From: DASXVX01 sp036504075
Lineage (GTDB): Bacteria; Bacillota; Sulfobacillia; Symbiobacteriales; Symbiobacteriaceae
NCBI GenBank assembly: GCA_036504075.1
Contig: DASXVX010000010.1
Coordinates: forward strand, 1-64,000
Length of the DNA stretch: 64,000 nucleotides
Direction of reading: 5' to 3'
Position 1 is the first letter of the stretch, and every line of letters starts with the position of its first letter. Under the pieces are notes generated by a model. It had not been told where the DNA came from, made no database searches, and saw only the letters and a list, made by a program, of their open reading frames with translations. The translations under genes and the position numbers were made by a program. Positions 49,081-57,418 of the stretch are shown here, piece after piece.

Positions 49081-50739
49081 TCAGCGCCGGCCGGCGGCAT
49101 GCAGAGCCGCCAGGTAGCCGTAAGTCATGCCCCGCCCGTTGGCGAAGCCGCTCTGGTAGCCGGAACCCATGTCGAGATACGCCACGGCGTTGCCAGCGGC
49201 GTACAAACCCGGAATTGCTTGCCCGCGCAGGCTCAGCACCTGGGCGTTCGTGTTGATCTTCAAACCGGCGGCGTTGATGCCGGCGTTGACAATGGTGGGA
49301 CGGATGCCGTAGAACGGCGGCTTCAAGAGGGGGCCCATGGTCGGATTGGGTTTGACGTTCAGGTCACCCACCATGAAACGGCTCCACGGATACTGACCAC
49401 GGCGGAATTCCGGATCGTCGCCGGTTTCGCAGTACTGGTTGTAGGTGCGAACGGTCTCTTCCAGACCCGCCGGGGCGATGCCCAGTTTCTCCGCCAGTTC
49501 ACCGAGGGTGTTGCCCTGGACCGCCAGCTCGGCCGGAACAGCGGCGCCCGGCGGGATGGATCCCAGCGGGTACTTGTCCCGGTGGTTCTGGTCGAGGATC
49601 AGGTAGCACGGCCAGTTGGGGTAGGTCTGGGTGGCGCCGTCGAAGGTGCGGACCGCGGTGATGAACGCCCGGTAGAAGGACTCGTCGGCGAAGCGCTTGC
49701 CCTCCCGGTTGACCAGGATCGCATGGGGCAGGCCGGGTTCGGACAGGGTGAAGCGATACAGCGGCTGGCCCTCCTGTTCCTCACCGGGGATATGGATGCC
49801 CAGCATGGTGGGCATGGCCACGGTGGGCACCGAGGCCACGATGGCCCCGGCCTCGCCGGCCAGGATCAGGTTGTCGCCCGTCACGCTGGGCGGCGAGCCC
49901 GTGTTCCACTCCGGGAAGTGCTCGTAGTAGTGGGCCATCTCCCGGTGCCAGTCGTAGCCGCCGGTGGCGAGAACTACGCCGCCGCGGGCCTGGATAAAGA
50001 ACGCCTCGCCCTGCTTTTCTGCCTTGACGCCGATGACCCGGCCGTCCTCGATGATCAGCTCCGTGGCGGGAGTCTCCGTGTAGATCGGAATCTGCCGGTC
50101 GAGCACAGGCTTGACAAACGCTGCTGCCAGACCCGGGCCGAGGGTGCGGATGTCCTCCTGAAGCCGGGCGCCCCAGGCGCCAAAGTCCCAGGTGGACATG
50201 CTGGCAGCGCCGCCCCAGGCGAACATCTCATCATGGGTGATGCCGCTGGGAACGTAGGGCGAGAGCCGGGTCCTGGGCGCCCAATCGCCCAGTTCCTTTC
50301 CGGGAAACGGCTCCACTTCCAGGAAGCGGCCCTGAGGCTTGGCGCCTGGTCCCTCGGGGTAGTAGTAGTCGGCGAAGTCCTTGATGATCTTGAATCGGAT
50401 GCCGGCCTTCTCCGCGAAGTACCGGGCCGCCACGGGGGAGTTCTCCACATAGCAGCGGGTCAGGTCGTCCTCGTTGTGTCCAGCCGAGAGCCAGCGAATG
50501 TAAGTGGCGGCCTCTGCTTGCGAATCGGCGATACCGGCTGCCGTCTCCAGGTAGTTCTCACCAACCCACACCTCGCCGAAGGAGTAGGCGGTAACCCCGC
50601 CCAGCTTGCCCGATTTCTCCAGCACCACGGTCTTCAGTCCCGCGTCATGTCCGGCGATGGCCGCCGACAATCCGCCGATGCCGGAACCCACGGCCACCAG
50701 ATCGACTTCCAGGTCCCATCGCTGGGGTCGCTTGCCCAT
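49081..50739 (-). CDS. Second FAD-dependent reductase of the same family
   Basis: From ATG 50739 (CGGAGGTG upstream) this protein has 552 residues. VDLVAVGSGIGGLSAAIAGH is the nucleotide-binding fold, VLEKSGKLGGVTAYSFGEVW the next segment, and IPGLYAAGNAVAYLDMGSGY with FANGRGMTYGYLAALHAA the C-terminal FAD loop. It is a clear homologue of the neighbouring flavoprotein with a 24-base gap, suggesting a heteromeric or successive pair. The LuxR regulator upstream on the same strand probably controls both. Confidence 0.85.
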   Translation of the reverse strand: MGKRPQRWDLEVDLVAVGSGIGGLSAAIAGHDAGLKTVVLEKSGKLGGVTAYSFGEVWVGENYLETAAGIADSQAEAATYIRWLSAGHNEDDLTRCYVENSPVAARYFAEKAGIRFKIIKDFADYYYPEGPGAKPQGRFLEVEPFPGKELGDWAPRTRLSPYVPSGITHDEMFAWGGAASMSTWDFGAWGARLQEDIRTLGPGLAAAFVKPVLDRQIPIYTETPATELIIEDGRVIGVKAEKQGEAFFIQARGGVVLATGGYDWHREMAHYYEHFPEWNTGSPPSVTGDNLILAGEAGAIVASVPTVAMPTMLGIHIPGEEQEGQPLYRFTLSEPGLPHAILVNREGKRFADESFYRAFITAVRTFDGATQTYPNWPCYLILDQNHRDKYPLGSIPPGAAVPAELAVQGNTLGELAEKLGIAPAGLEETVRTYNQYCETGDDPEFRRGQYPWSRFMVGDLNVKPNPTMGPLLKPPFYGIRPTIVNAGINAAGLKINTNAQVLSLRGQAIPGLYAAGNAVAYLDMGSGYQSGFANGRGMTYGYLAALHAAGRR

Positions 50740-50890
50740 GTAGTGCACCTCCGTTGTGTACTTGTGACAACTTGAACATACAGCGGAAGGGAAGGGGCGC
50801 CCATCAGCCATTTGGGGGGTTTTTCGGAAAGCGGCGCGAAAAGCGCCGCCACAAGCGATGGCTTGCAGCGGCGCCTCGACGCCGACCAAT

Positions 50891-51958
50891 CTAGCAGAGC
50901 GGAACCGGCTTTCCCCTGGCGATCTGGTGCGCCCGGGCCACCAGTTCAGTCTTCGAGCGGGCCTGCAGCTTTCGGAAGGCGCTTTCCAGGTGGCTTTTCA
51001 CCGTGTGGGGCGACACATAGAGCGCCTTCGCGATCTCCTTGTTCTTGAGACCCCGATCCACCAGTTCCAGCACCTCTACCTCCCGGTGGGTGAGGAGGCC
51101 TTCCAGGCTGGAGAACTCGTCACCCTGGCCGTTTCCGTACAGGAACCCGATCACCAGATCTCTCCGGTGTTCGGAGGTGTGGAGCCGGAGTGCCAACTCC
51201 CCCTGACTGACCTCTCCTACGCAGGTCTTCCCCTTGCTGCCGGGCCGAACCGCCTTGCCCATGCCGGCTCTGATCAACGCCGGCAGAGCGCGATGACTCG
51301 GATCGCCCGGCAGAACTTCTTCAACGGCTGCGTTGGCGAACTGCACCTGACCCGTGCGGTCAGCGATGACCACGGCCTGGTCGATCAGGTCTAGCGCAAG
51401 CCGTAAGGCGTCGTACTGGTCGCCCAGCTCGGAATGGCGGGAGGCATTGGCGAGGGCCACGGCCACAAAATGGCTGATGGTCTGTGCGCAGACCAGGTCG
51501 TTTTCGTCGAAGGGGGTTTCGCCCAGGCGGCGCGAAAAGCCGATGGTCGCCACCAGGCGTCCGTTCGAAAGCACCGGCGCTTCCAGTACATAGTCAAGCT
51601 GGGCCACGCCGAATACCTCGTAGATGGGATGGCGCCGCCATTCCTCCACGCTGAAGAGGAGGGCGGAGTGAGCAGGCTGCAAGGTTCGGAGCACCCGGTC
51701 GTGGAGCGGATCCACGGCGCGGCCTCGCTCCTCGTAAAGGGTCATGAAGCCGTCATCGGCGCCGGTGACTGCCGTCTTGCGGGGGCGGTGTGTTTCCGGG
51801 TCAAGGAGATAGAAGGCAAGTCCCCGCGCAGGAATAGCGTCTCTGACGGCCTGGAAGTAGCGCTTCTGCAGCTCGTCGACGTGAAGGGTGCTGCAGATGC
51901 TCGAGATCAGCGGTAGAAGAGTGTGGGCCCTGCAGGAGAGTGCCGGACTCACCGTCAT
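50891..51958 (-). CDS. LuxR-family regulator with GAF/PAS-like sensor
   Basis: From ATG 51958 (GAGGTG upstream) this protein has 355 residues. An N-terminal sensory region (about 20-175) of GAF type is followed by a PAS-like stretch (LALDLIDQAVVIADRTGQVQ). The C-terminal HTH has LTHREVEVLELVDRGLKNKE and IAKALYVSPHTVKSHLESAF. It binds an unknown small molecule and controls the flavoprotein/CoxG genes by position. Confidence 0.85.
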   Translation of the reverse strand: MTVSPALSCRAHTLLPLISSICSTLHVDELQKRYFQAVRDAIPARGLAFYLLDPETHRPRKTAVTGADDGFMTLYEERGRAVDPLHDRVLRTLQPAHSALLFSVEEWRRHPIYEVFGVAQLDYVLEAPVLSNGRLVATIGFSRRLGETPFDENDLVCAQTISHFVAVALANASRHSELGDQYDALRLALDLIDQAVVIADRTGQVQFANAAVEEVLPGDPSHRALPALIRAGMGKAVRPGSKGKTCVGEVSQGELALRLHTSEHRRDLVIGFLYGNGQGDEFSSLEGLLTHREVEVLELVDRGLKNKEIAKALYVSPHTVKSHLESAFRKLQARSKTELVARAHQIARGKPVPLC

Positions 51959-51969
51959 GAGCATCACCT

Positions 51970-52194
51970 CGACATTTGCACGTGGCCTAACAACTAGAGT
52001 ATGGCGTCTTCTCGCCTGACTGCAACGGCACGAAAGAACACATTTTGGACATACACAATCTCCACCGTCCAGCGGCGACTAGCAAAGAGATCGAGCCTTC
52101 TTGGACCGAGTACTAACTCTTGCCGGCTTGGAACACCGTGTACCTGGAGCTGCCCGCTGACGCACAACTCGGTCAGCGACCGCTTTGTTTCCAG
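51970..52194. other. Intergenic region, no gene seen
   Basis: It lies upstream of the LuxR-type gene and contains its likely promoter (minus strand). No coding frame with a start and ribosome site is apparent. Confidence 0.4.
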
Positions 52195-52374
52195 TAATTA
52201 CCGACACGCAGCCCTTGACAACGCCTGGTTTGAGAGCCTTGGTCTTGTGTCACTGCTCAATCTGCACAAACCGGTCCCCGAAAACGCGGCGGTTACTGGA
52301 AGAGCCGTATGCGTAGGCCCACATGCGCGGTTCCGAGAGAGGGGCGGGAAACCGCCCCTACTTGATTCATCCGG
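52195..52374 (+). mobile_element. 3' relic of a group II intron
   Basis: The start reads RHAALDNAWFESLGLVSLLN in frame, similar to the C-terminal end of group II reverse transcriptase-maturases. It is followed by AGAGCCGTATGCG and CATGCGCGGTTCC, which fit domain V (GAGCCG / CGGTTC arms). Then GAGAGAGGGGCGGG-AAA-CCGCCCCTACTTGATTC fits a domain VI hairpin. The intron's 5' part and most of the enzyme are missing, so it cannot splice or move. Domain V details were judged by eye. Confidence 0.55.
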
Positions 52375-52400
52375 GCCGGAGCTGGGGTGGGGCATCGCAC

Positions 52401-53084
52401 TTACGGTCGGGAGCTCCGGCCCGCACCATGCACCCGGCGGGGGGAGCCGGCGCCGGTCAGCAACGCGCCGCCCAAGAGCATAGACGGGATGGCGATCCCG
52501 ATGAGCCCCACAAAGGGAAATGCGATCACCTTGATCCAGTGCAGGTGGTTTTGCACGCTGACCCACTCCCGCATGGACCACACCAGGGCCAGGGCGGTCA
52601 ACGGCAGAAAGGTATGGCTCGGAGTGGCAAGACCTACGCCACGGGCCAGGCTCACGCCGCCCGTATAGGTGAAAACGGCCAGCTTCACGAAGGCGCCCCC
52701 CATCCATAGGGCGATAATCAGGGGATCGATCCGCTCAATGAAATCGGCAATGGAGATCAGCCGGCCCATGTCGAACAGGGGGAAGGTGGCCTTGGCCGCC
52801 TCCGCCCCCAGAACCACGCTGCCCAGCAGTCCCGAGATCAGGCTGAGAGCCAGGCTGGCCGTCGCTGCGCTCAGAAGAGCACCGCGTATGTTGCTACCGG
52901 ACCGCAGGTTCGGTAGAATCATGAGCGCCATGGCCCCTTCCGACAGGAAACCCACTTCGGGGAAAGCGGCTGGCAGCAGAGGGCGCCAGCCGCGCTCCAG
53001 CACGGGAAGCAGCCGGGTCCACTGCGCATCCTTGAGCACTAGCAGGAAGGTCAGCCCGACGAAGGTCAGGTAGAACGCCCCACC
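52401..53084 (-). pseudogene. gerAB: 5'-truncated GerAB-family germination permease
   Basis: The reading starts abruptly with SGGAFYLTFVGLTFLLV, then VLKDAQWTRLLPVLERGWRP and FPEVGFLSEGAMALMILPNL, and several further helices (about 220 residues). This is the C-terminal two-thirds of the spore germination permease family, usually about 360 residues. The first helices are absent; the frame ends at the junction with a plus-strand fragment at about 53085. The gene is most likely dead, but it is the best sign here of a spore-forming ancestor. Confidence 0.75.
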
Positions 53085-53086
53085 GG

Positions 53087-53248
53087 ATGCGGGCCGCCCT
53101 CGCCGCGGTCATGGCGGGCGTCCTGGCAGCCGTCGCCCTGGTGGCCGGCGCGCTTCCGGCCCGGGCAGACGACGGGGTGGTGGGCCGCAGCGGCGAGACG
53201 GTGATTCCCCTCACCGACCAGGACATCCGGATGGCTGAACTCGAAGAA
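53087..53248 (+). pseudogene. 5' fragment of a secreted protein gene
   Basis: ATG 53087 begins MRAALAAVMAGVLAAVALVA, with a signal peptide ending ALPARADDG, then GVVGRSGETVIPLTDQDIRM and AELEEW. Family-like sequence ends at about 53248, and AT-richer DNA holding the riboswitch promoter follows. This is an N-terminal gene stub joined to unrelated DNA at both sides. No identity assigned. Confidence 0.5.
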
Positions 53249-53254
53249 TGGTTA

Positions 53255-53283
53255 TTGCGGATATCCATGAAGATGTATATACT
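53255..53283 (+). promoter_or_regulatory. Promoter of the first cobalamin riboswitch
   Basis: TTGCGG (53255-53260), a 17-base spacer, then TATACT (53278-53283). Transcription would start near 53290, just before the riboswitch. Confidence 0.7.
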
Positions 53284-53309
53284 TTGTTCGACAACAGAAT
53301 CAGGATACC

Positions 53310-53490
53310 AAACAGGTGCTCCCGGTCGCTCCGGGAGGCAAGAGGGAAGCCGGTGCGAATCCGGCACGGTCCCGCCACTGTAATCGGGGAGCCTACCCCT
53401 TCATGGTCGCACCACTGGCGTTACGCCGGGAAGGTCGAGGGGATGGGCGACGATCCGTAAGTCAGGAAACCTGCCTGTTTCGGTGCTGCC
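53310..53490 (+). ncRNA. Cobalamin riboswitch 1
   Basis: The signatures appear in order: AACAGGTGCTCCCG, AGAGGGAAGCCGGTGCGAA, TCCGGCACGGTCCCGCCACT, GTAA, and the closing B12-box GTCAGGAAACCTGCCTGTTT. A terminator follows at 53549. It precedes the ECF S-component pseudogene, so it would shut a cobalt or corrinoid transporter off when B12 is high. Confidence 0.95.
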
Positions 53491-53548
53491 TCAACCTTCG
53501 GCGAAAGGGGGAGCGTGGACCGCGCGGCGGCATTGCCCGTGCTTACAC

Positions 53549-53577
53549 CCCCCGGCTGAACGGCCGGGTATTTTTAT
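53549..53577 (+). terminator. Terminator of cobalamin riboswitch 1
   Basis: CCCGGC pairs with GCCGGG and is followed by TATTTTTATT. It sits between the aptamer and the ECF S-component relic. Confidence 0.8.
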
Positions 53578-53595
53578 TGGCGAGTAGCAATCATC

Positions 53596-53842
53596 GTGAC
53601 GAATGCACGTACGAAGAGCCTGGTCTACAGTGGACTTCTGATTGCCGTGAGCGCCATCGGCTCCTACGTGAAACTGGGTCCCTGGTCGATCGGACTGGAC
53701 TCGGCCGCCGGCTTTTGGCCGCGCTGACGCTGGGCCCCGCCGCCGCTTGGCGGCCACGGTCATCATGATCGTCCTGAACGGGGTCCTGGCGCTCACAGTT
53801 TCCCGGCCCTGGGCGCTGGTCGGCCGTCTGTTCGCCGACTGA
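53596..53842 (+). pseudogene. ECF transporter S-component relic, B12-regulated
   Basis: GTG 53596 begins VTNARTKSLVYSGLLIAVSA, then IGSYVKLGPWSIGLDSAAGF, the typical first helix and loop of ECF substrate-binding subunits. The frame then breaks: LAALTLGPAA is in a second frame and ATVIMIVLNGVLALTVSRPW in a third, ending VGRLFAD at 53842. At least two frameshifts, and much less than the usual 170-200 residues, make it non-functional as written. Riboswitch control points to a cobalt or corrinoid substrate. Confidence 0.7.
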
Positions 53843-53896
53843 GGCCCGGCGCCGTGCCCCGGGGGAGCCTAAAGTGGACCCCAAAGTGAATATTGT

Positions 53897-54095
53897 TCGG
53901 GGCTTCAGGTGCCTTCGGTCTTTGGCCGGAGGGCAAAAGGGAAGACCGGTGATCAGGCGTGACTGAGAATCCGGCGCGGGCCCACCACTGTAACCGTGAG
54001 CGCTCGTCATGATACTGTCCGCGACCGGACGGGAAGGCGACGAGAGCAATGAACGGGAGCCAGGAAACCTGCCTGTTGCTGCGCGTGCCATGTGG
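53897..54095 (+). ncRNA. Cobalamin riboswitch 2
   Basis: TTCAGGTGCCTTCGGTC, AAAAGGGAAGACCGGTG, AATCCGGCGCGGGCCCACCA, CTGTAA and GCCAGGAAACCTGCCTGTTG follow the same order as riboswitch 1, but with different variable arms. It lies upstream of cbiA with an intervening terminator, so it controls corrin-ring synthesis genes. Confidence 0.95.
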
Positions 54096-54188
54096 CCTTC
54101 GGGGAGCGAGGGAGCGTACGCCAATGTGGGAGCAATGGGCCTGGACGCTGTCCGGTTGCCCGGCGCTAGTCACGAGATTGGGTTCGTC

Positions 54189-54222
54189 AGCCCGCCTTCT
54201 CACGCAGGAGGCCGGGCTTTTG
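54189..54222 (+). terminator. Terminator of cobalamin riboswitch 2
   Basis: AGCCCGCCTTCT and AGGAGGCCGGGCT pair around CACGC and are followed by TTTT. It is the expression platform in front of cbiA. Confidence 0.82.
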
Positions 54223-54259
54223 TCATCGCCTGCTTGAACTTTGCACCGGAGGAGATCGT

Positions 54260-55666
54260 GTGGACCTCACCATTCCCCGCCTGGTGATCGCCGCCGCCCA
54301 GAGCGGCACCGGCAAGACCACCGTCGCGACCGGCCTGATGGCCGCCCTGGCCCGCCGCGGTCTCCGGGTGCAGCCGTACAAGGTCGGGCCGGACTACATC
54401 GACCCCACGTATCATACCGCCGCGACCGGGCGGACCTCCCGCAATCTGGACGGCTGGATGTTCGACGAAGAGGCCGTCCGGCGGCTGGTGGCCGGCTCCG
54501 CTCAGGGGGCCGACCTGGCGCTGATCGAAGGGGTCATGGGCCTGTTTGACGGGGCCGGTGCCACCACCGAGGCCGGCTCCACGGCGCAGATCGCCCGCTG
54601 GCTGGCGGCGCCGGTGCTGCTGGTGGTCGACGCCCGGGGCATCGCCCGCACCGCCGCGGCCCTAATCCAGGGGCTGTGCGGCTTTGACCCCACGCTGCGG
54701 ATCGCCGGCGTCGTCTTCAACAACGTCGGGTCGGAGAGCCACTACCGGCTCTTGTACGATGCTCTTCAGGCGTACGTGCCCGCCGTAAAGCCGGTCGGGT
54801 ACCTGCCCCGGGAGGCGGCCATCCGGGCGCCGGAGCGGCACCTGGGGCTGGTGCCCAGCTACGAGCGGGATCAGACCGCCGCCTACCTGGACAGCCTGGT
54901 GAGCGTGATCGGCCGTACGGTCGACCTGGACGGTGTCCTGAAACTGGCCCGTTCCTGCGGGCCGTTGCTGGTGCCGCCGGACGACCCGCTTCCGGCCGTG
55001 ACAGCCGGCCAAAGCGTCCGCATCGGGCTGGCCCGGGACGCGGCGTTCCACTTTTATTATGAGGACGGGCTGGACCTCCTGCGCCGCCTGGGCGCCGAAC
55101 TGGTGCCCTTCAGCCCGCTGTGCGACGAGTCGCTGCCTCCCGACCTGGACGCCCTCTACCTGGGCGGCGGCTTTCCCGAGGTCTACCGGCAGGCGCTGGC
55201 GGAGCACGCCCTCCTGCGCCGGGCGGTGCGGGCGGCACTGGATGCGGGAACACCGGTCTACGCCGAGTGCGGCGGCTTGATGTATCTGTCGGAAGCCATC
55301 GTGGACGCCGGCGGCGCCGAATGGCCCATGGTGGGCGCCATTCCGGTGAAAGCCCGGATGCAGCCGCGGCTGAACTCCCTGGGCTACGTGACGGCAGAGG
55401 CGCAGGCCGAAACCCTGCTGGCCGCCCCCGGGGAGGTGCTGCGGGGCCATGAGTTTCACTGGTCCCAGGTGGACGAGCATCCGGCGGGCTGGGCGCCGGC
55501 ATACCGCACCACGTCCCGGCGGGGCGGCACTCGGTTGGAGGGGTTCTACGGGCCGAACCTGCTGGCGAGCTATGTCCACGTCCACTTCAGCGCAAATCCC
55601 CGGGCCGCCGCTCGCTTCGTCGAGGCTGCCCGCGGCTATCGCCGGACGAAAACGGGAGGTGAGTGA
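54260..55666 (+). CDS. cbiA: Cobyrinic acid a,c-diamide synthase CbiA
   Basis: This protein has 468 residues. The N-terminal ATPase P-loop is AAQSGTGKTTVATGLMAALA, followed by VGPDYIDPTYHTAATGRTSR, and GVMGLFDGAG holds the switch region. The C-terminal class-I amidotransferase domain has VYAECGGLMYLSEAI with the nucleophilic Cys and the late His (YVHVHFSANP). It amidates the a and c side chains of cobyrinate with glutamine and ATP. GAGGAG precedes GTG 54260. It is the only intact corrin gene in this stretch. Confidence 0.95.
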   Translation: MDLTIPRLVIAAAQSGTGKTTVATGLMAALARRGLRVQPYKVGPDYIDPTYHTAATGRTSRNLDGWMFDEEAVRRLVAGSAQGADLALIEGVMGLFDGAGATTEAGSTAQIARWLAAPVLLVVDARGIARTAAALIQGLCGFDPTLRIAGVVFNNVGSESHYRLLYDALQAYVPAVKPVGYLPREAAIRAPERHLGLVPSYERDQTAAYLDSLVSVIGRTVDLDGVLKLARSCGPLLVPPDDPLPAVTAGQSVRIGLARDAAFHFYYEDGLDLLRRLGAELVPFSPLCDESLPPDLDALYLGGGFPEVYRQALAEHALLRRAVRAALDAGTPVYAECGGLMYLSEAIVDAGGAEWPMVGAIPVKARMQPRLNSLGYVTAEAQAETLLAAPGEVLRGHEFHWSQVDEHPAGWAPAYRTTSRRGGTRLEGFYGPNLLASYVHVHFSANPRAAARFVEAARGYRRTKTGGE

Positions 55667-55694
55667 CCGGTGAGACAGACGCTCACGGAGCGCT

Positions 55695-56306
55695 ATGGCC
55701 TCGACGTCGGCCTACCAGGCTTCGGTGGCCCAGTCGATGGGTATGGCGCTGAACCAGGGCTGCACTCACCTGGTCTTTACTACCGGCGGGCGCAGCGAGC
55801 GGTTTGCCCGGGCGATCCTGGAGGAACTGGACGAGGTGGCGTTCATTCAGATCGGCGAGTTCCTGGGCTGGTCGCTCAAGGAAGCCACCGGCCACCCCGC
55901 GGTTGCAAAGGTGACCGTGGCCGGCATGGTGGGGAAACTGGCGAAAATCGCCCAGGGGCGCTTTGAACTGCACCGGAACCATTCGCAAGTCGACCCGGTC
56001 TTCCTGGCCGGGGTCGCCGCCGGGTGCGGGGCCGGGCCGGACGTGGTGGCCGAACTGGAGCAGGCCAACACCGCCCGCCACTTTCAGGAGCTCTGCCGGC
56101 GCAGCGGCCTGACGGGCGTCTTTAGGCGGCTCTGCGAGCTGTGCTGCACGGCCATGCAGGCGTACGTAGCAGCGCCGTTCGCCATCGAGACGATCATGAC
56201 CGACTTTGACGGGACGGTGCTGGGGGTGGGCGGAGCTGCCGGGGCGGGCGTTCGACCCGGCCGCAGCGGCCGCCGCCCGGGCGGCCATCCCGGACGGAGC
56301 CGATGA
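55695..56306 (+). pseudogene. cbiD: cbiD fragment (cobalt-precorrin-5B C1-methyltransferase, 3' part)
   Basis: The reading STSAYQASVAQSMGMALNQG, then TTGGRSERFARAI, IQIGEFLGWSLKEA, VTVAGMVGKLAKIAQGRFEL and VAELEQANTARHFQELC is the C-terminal part of CbiD. The first ~150 residues of the enzyme (with the substrate-binding N-terminus) are absent. A short unrelated piece (GTG 55670, MRQTLTERYGLDVGLP in another frame) lies directly before it. The product of 203 residues would be inactive. Confidence 0.8.
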
Positions 56307-56309
56307 CGA

Positions 56310-56614
56310 ATGAACCAGCGGGAGCGGCCGGTAGTGGAGATCGTCGGCATGTTGGACGACGGGCCGGACAGCCTGACCGCCAAGACACTGCGGATCGTGG
56401 CGCAGGCGGAGGTGCTGGTGGGCGGCAGGCGCCAACTGGATTTCTTCCCGGACCACCCGGCGGAAAAGTGGCCGATTCAGGGGCCGCTGGATGGACTGGT
56501 GGCCCGCATCGGCGCCGAAGGCCGCCGGGTGGTGGTGCTGTCCTCGGGCGACCCCAACTTTTACGGCATCGCCGGGGTGCTGATCGCCGGCCTGGGGCCG
56601 GTCATTATCCTGGC
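56310..56614 (+). pseudogene. cbiE: cbiE fragment (cobalt-precorrin-7 methyltransferase, 5' part)
   Basis: ATG 56310 begins NQRERPVVEIVGMLDDGPDS. The tetrapyrrole-methylase motifs VGGRRQLDFFPDHPAEKW and VVVLSSGDPNFYGIAGVLI follow. Family sequence stops at about residue 100 (AGLGPVII). From 56617 an unrelated short frame begins. The full enzyme has about 200 residues, so the AdoMet site is only partly present. Confidence 0.78.
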
Positions 56615-56616
56615 GA

Positions 56617-56842
56617 GATGGAGGACAAGTGGCACATCCACTTCGAGGCGGGTTCACCATATTTCAGGCATAGCTGGACACGTGAGAAGAAGGTTTCCTA
56701 CGACCTGGTGATTGATGTTTTCAGGAGACTGGGTTCAAGACCCTATGTGGGCAGTGATGACCTGGTTCGGGTGATTCAGACGGCGTACCCGGGCGGGAAT
56801 GCCTACCGTGTCGACCGCAAAGTGTACATTGTGACCCATTAG
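56617..56842 (+). CDS. ORF joined to the broken cbiE end, function unknown
   Basis: ATG 56617 gives 74 residues: MEDKWHIHFEAGSPYFRHSW, then VSYDLVIDVFRRLGSRPYVG and IQTAYPGGNAYRVDRKVYIV, ending TH. It looks coding (balanced composition, alternating strands and helices), but it begins exactly where cbiE is broken and has no ribosome site. It is probably the 3' end of a larger gene brought in by rearrangement. I do not recognise it. Confidence 0.4.
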
Positions 56843-56857
56843 GCGCAATGTCTCCTG

Positions 56858-56893
56858 ACCAGAATGGCTGACCATATGGCCAGCCATTCTGGT
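56858..56893. terminator. Hairpin after the ORF at 56617
   Basis: ACCAGAATGGCTG pairs with CAGCCATTCTGGT around ACCATATGGC, 16 bases after the stop. Confidence 0.7.
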
Positions 56894-57087
56894 CTTCCGG
56901 CATCCCCCTTCGTTTTGGATTGTGGCCATGAAGCGCTTAACTTTCCACGCCGGCTTTCGGTGCGTATGGTCTAGCGCCTTCGATGTCGAACATTTGTTCG
57001 ATCTGGATGAACATAATCGACGGTCTGCGTGGCATGGTATGTTTACTTTTGCCGGTAGCGGTTCGCAAACATCAAGGGGTATTCGAC

Positions 57088-57114
57088 GGTTCGATCCCAG
57101 TACCGCGCACCAGA
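57088..57114 (+). repeat. Copy of tRNA-Val 3' end (att-like), copy 2
   Basis: This 27-bp sequence (GGTTCGATCCCAGTACCGCG then CACCAGA) is identical to 46419-46445 of the tRNA-Val gene and its first flank bases. No other part of a tRNA is present. It is the classic footprint of an integrative element using the tRNA 3' end. Confidence 0.9.
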
Positions 57115-57136
57115 GGAATCTCGGTGTGAAGCCATG

Positions 57137-57180
57137 AAAAGCCCGCCAACGTTGGCCTTGAGCCAATTTGGCGGGCTTTT
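57137..57180. terminator. Bidirectional terminator
   Basis: AAAAGCCCGCCAA pairs with TTGGCGGGCTTTT across an 18-base loop that itself has a short stem. A-run and T-run on the two sides allow termination in both directions. Confidence 0.82.
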
Positions 57181-57257
57181 CCATGTGTTGGGCGGTTCAT
57201 ACAACTCCGTCGTGCAACGGCCCTGTCCGGCAGTGTTCCGCGGAAGAATCCTTCTGG

Positions 57258-57416
57258 TCAAATGCCGTCCGTCCGTGGTTCACCATGAGTAGGAAGTGGG
57301 ACCCGACCACGCTGGATGCTGGTGGCACCCAGCGCGGCAAAGAACCGGTCGGCTTCGATGTGGTCGAGTTCGCTAGGCGAAAAGACCTGGGCAGCATCGG
57401 CCGGGGCAAGCCGCAT
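57258..57416 (-). CDS. Short minus-strand ORF, possible gene relic
   Basis: ATG 57416 gives 52 residues: MRLAPADAAQVFSPSELDHI, then ADRFFAALGATSIQRGRVPL, ending EPRTDGI. Codon use is GC-rich and coding-like, unlike the AT-richer gene upstream. There is no ribosome site. It could be the end of a larger gene. Unrecognised. Confidence 0.25.
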   Translation of the reverse strand: MRLAPADAAQVFSPSELDHIEADRFFAALGATSIQRGRVPLPTHGEPRTDGI

Positions 57417-57418
57417 GG

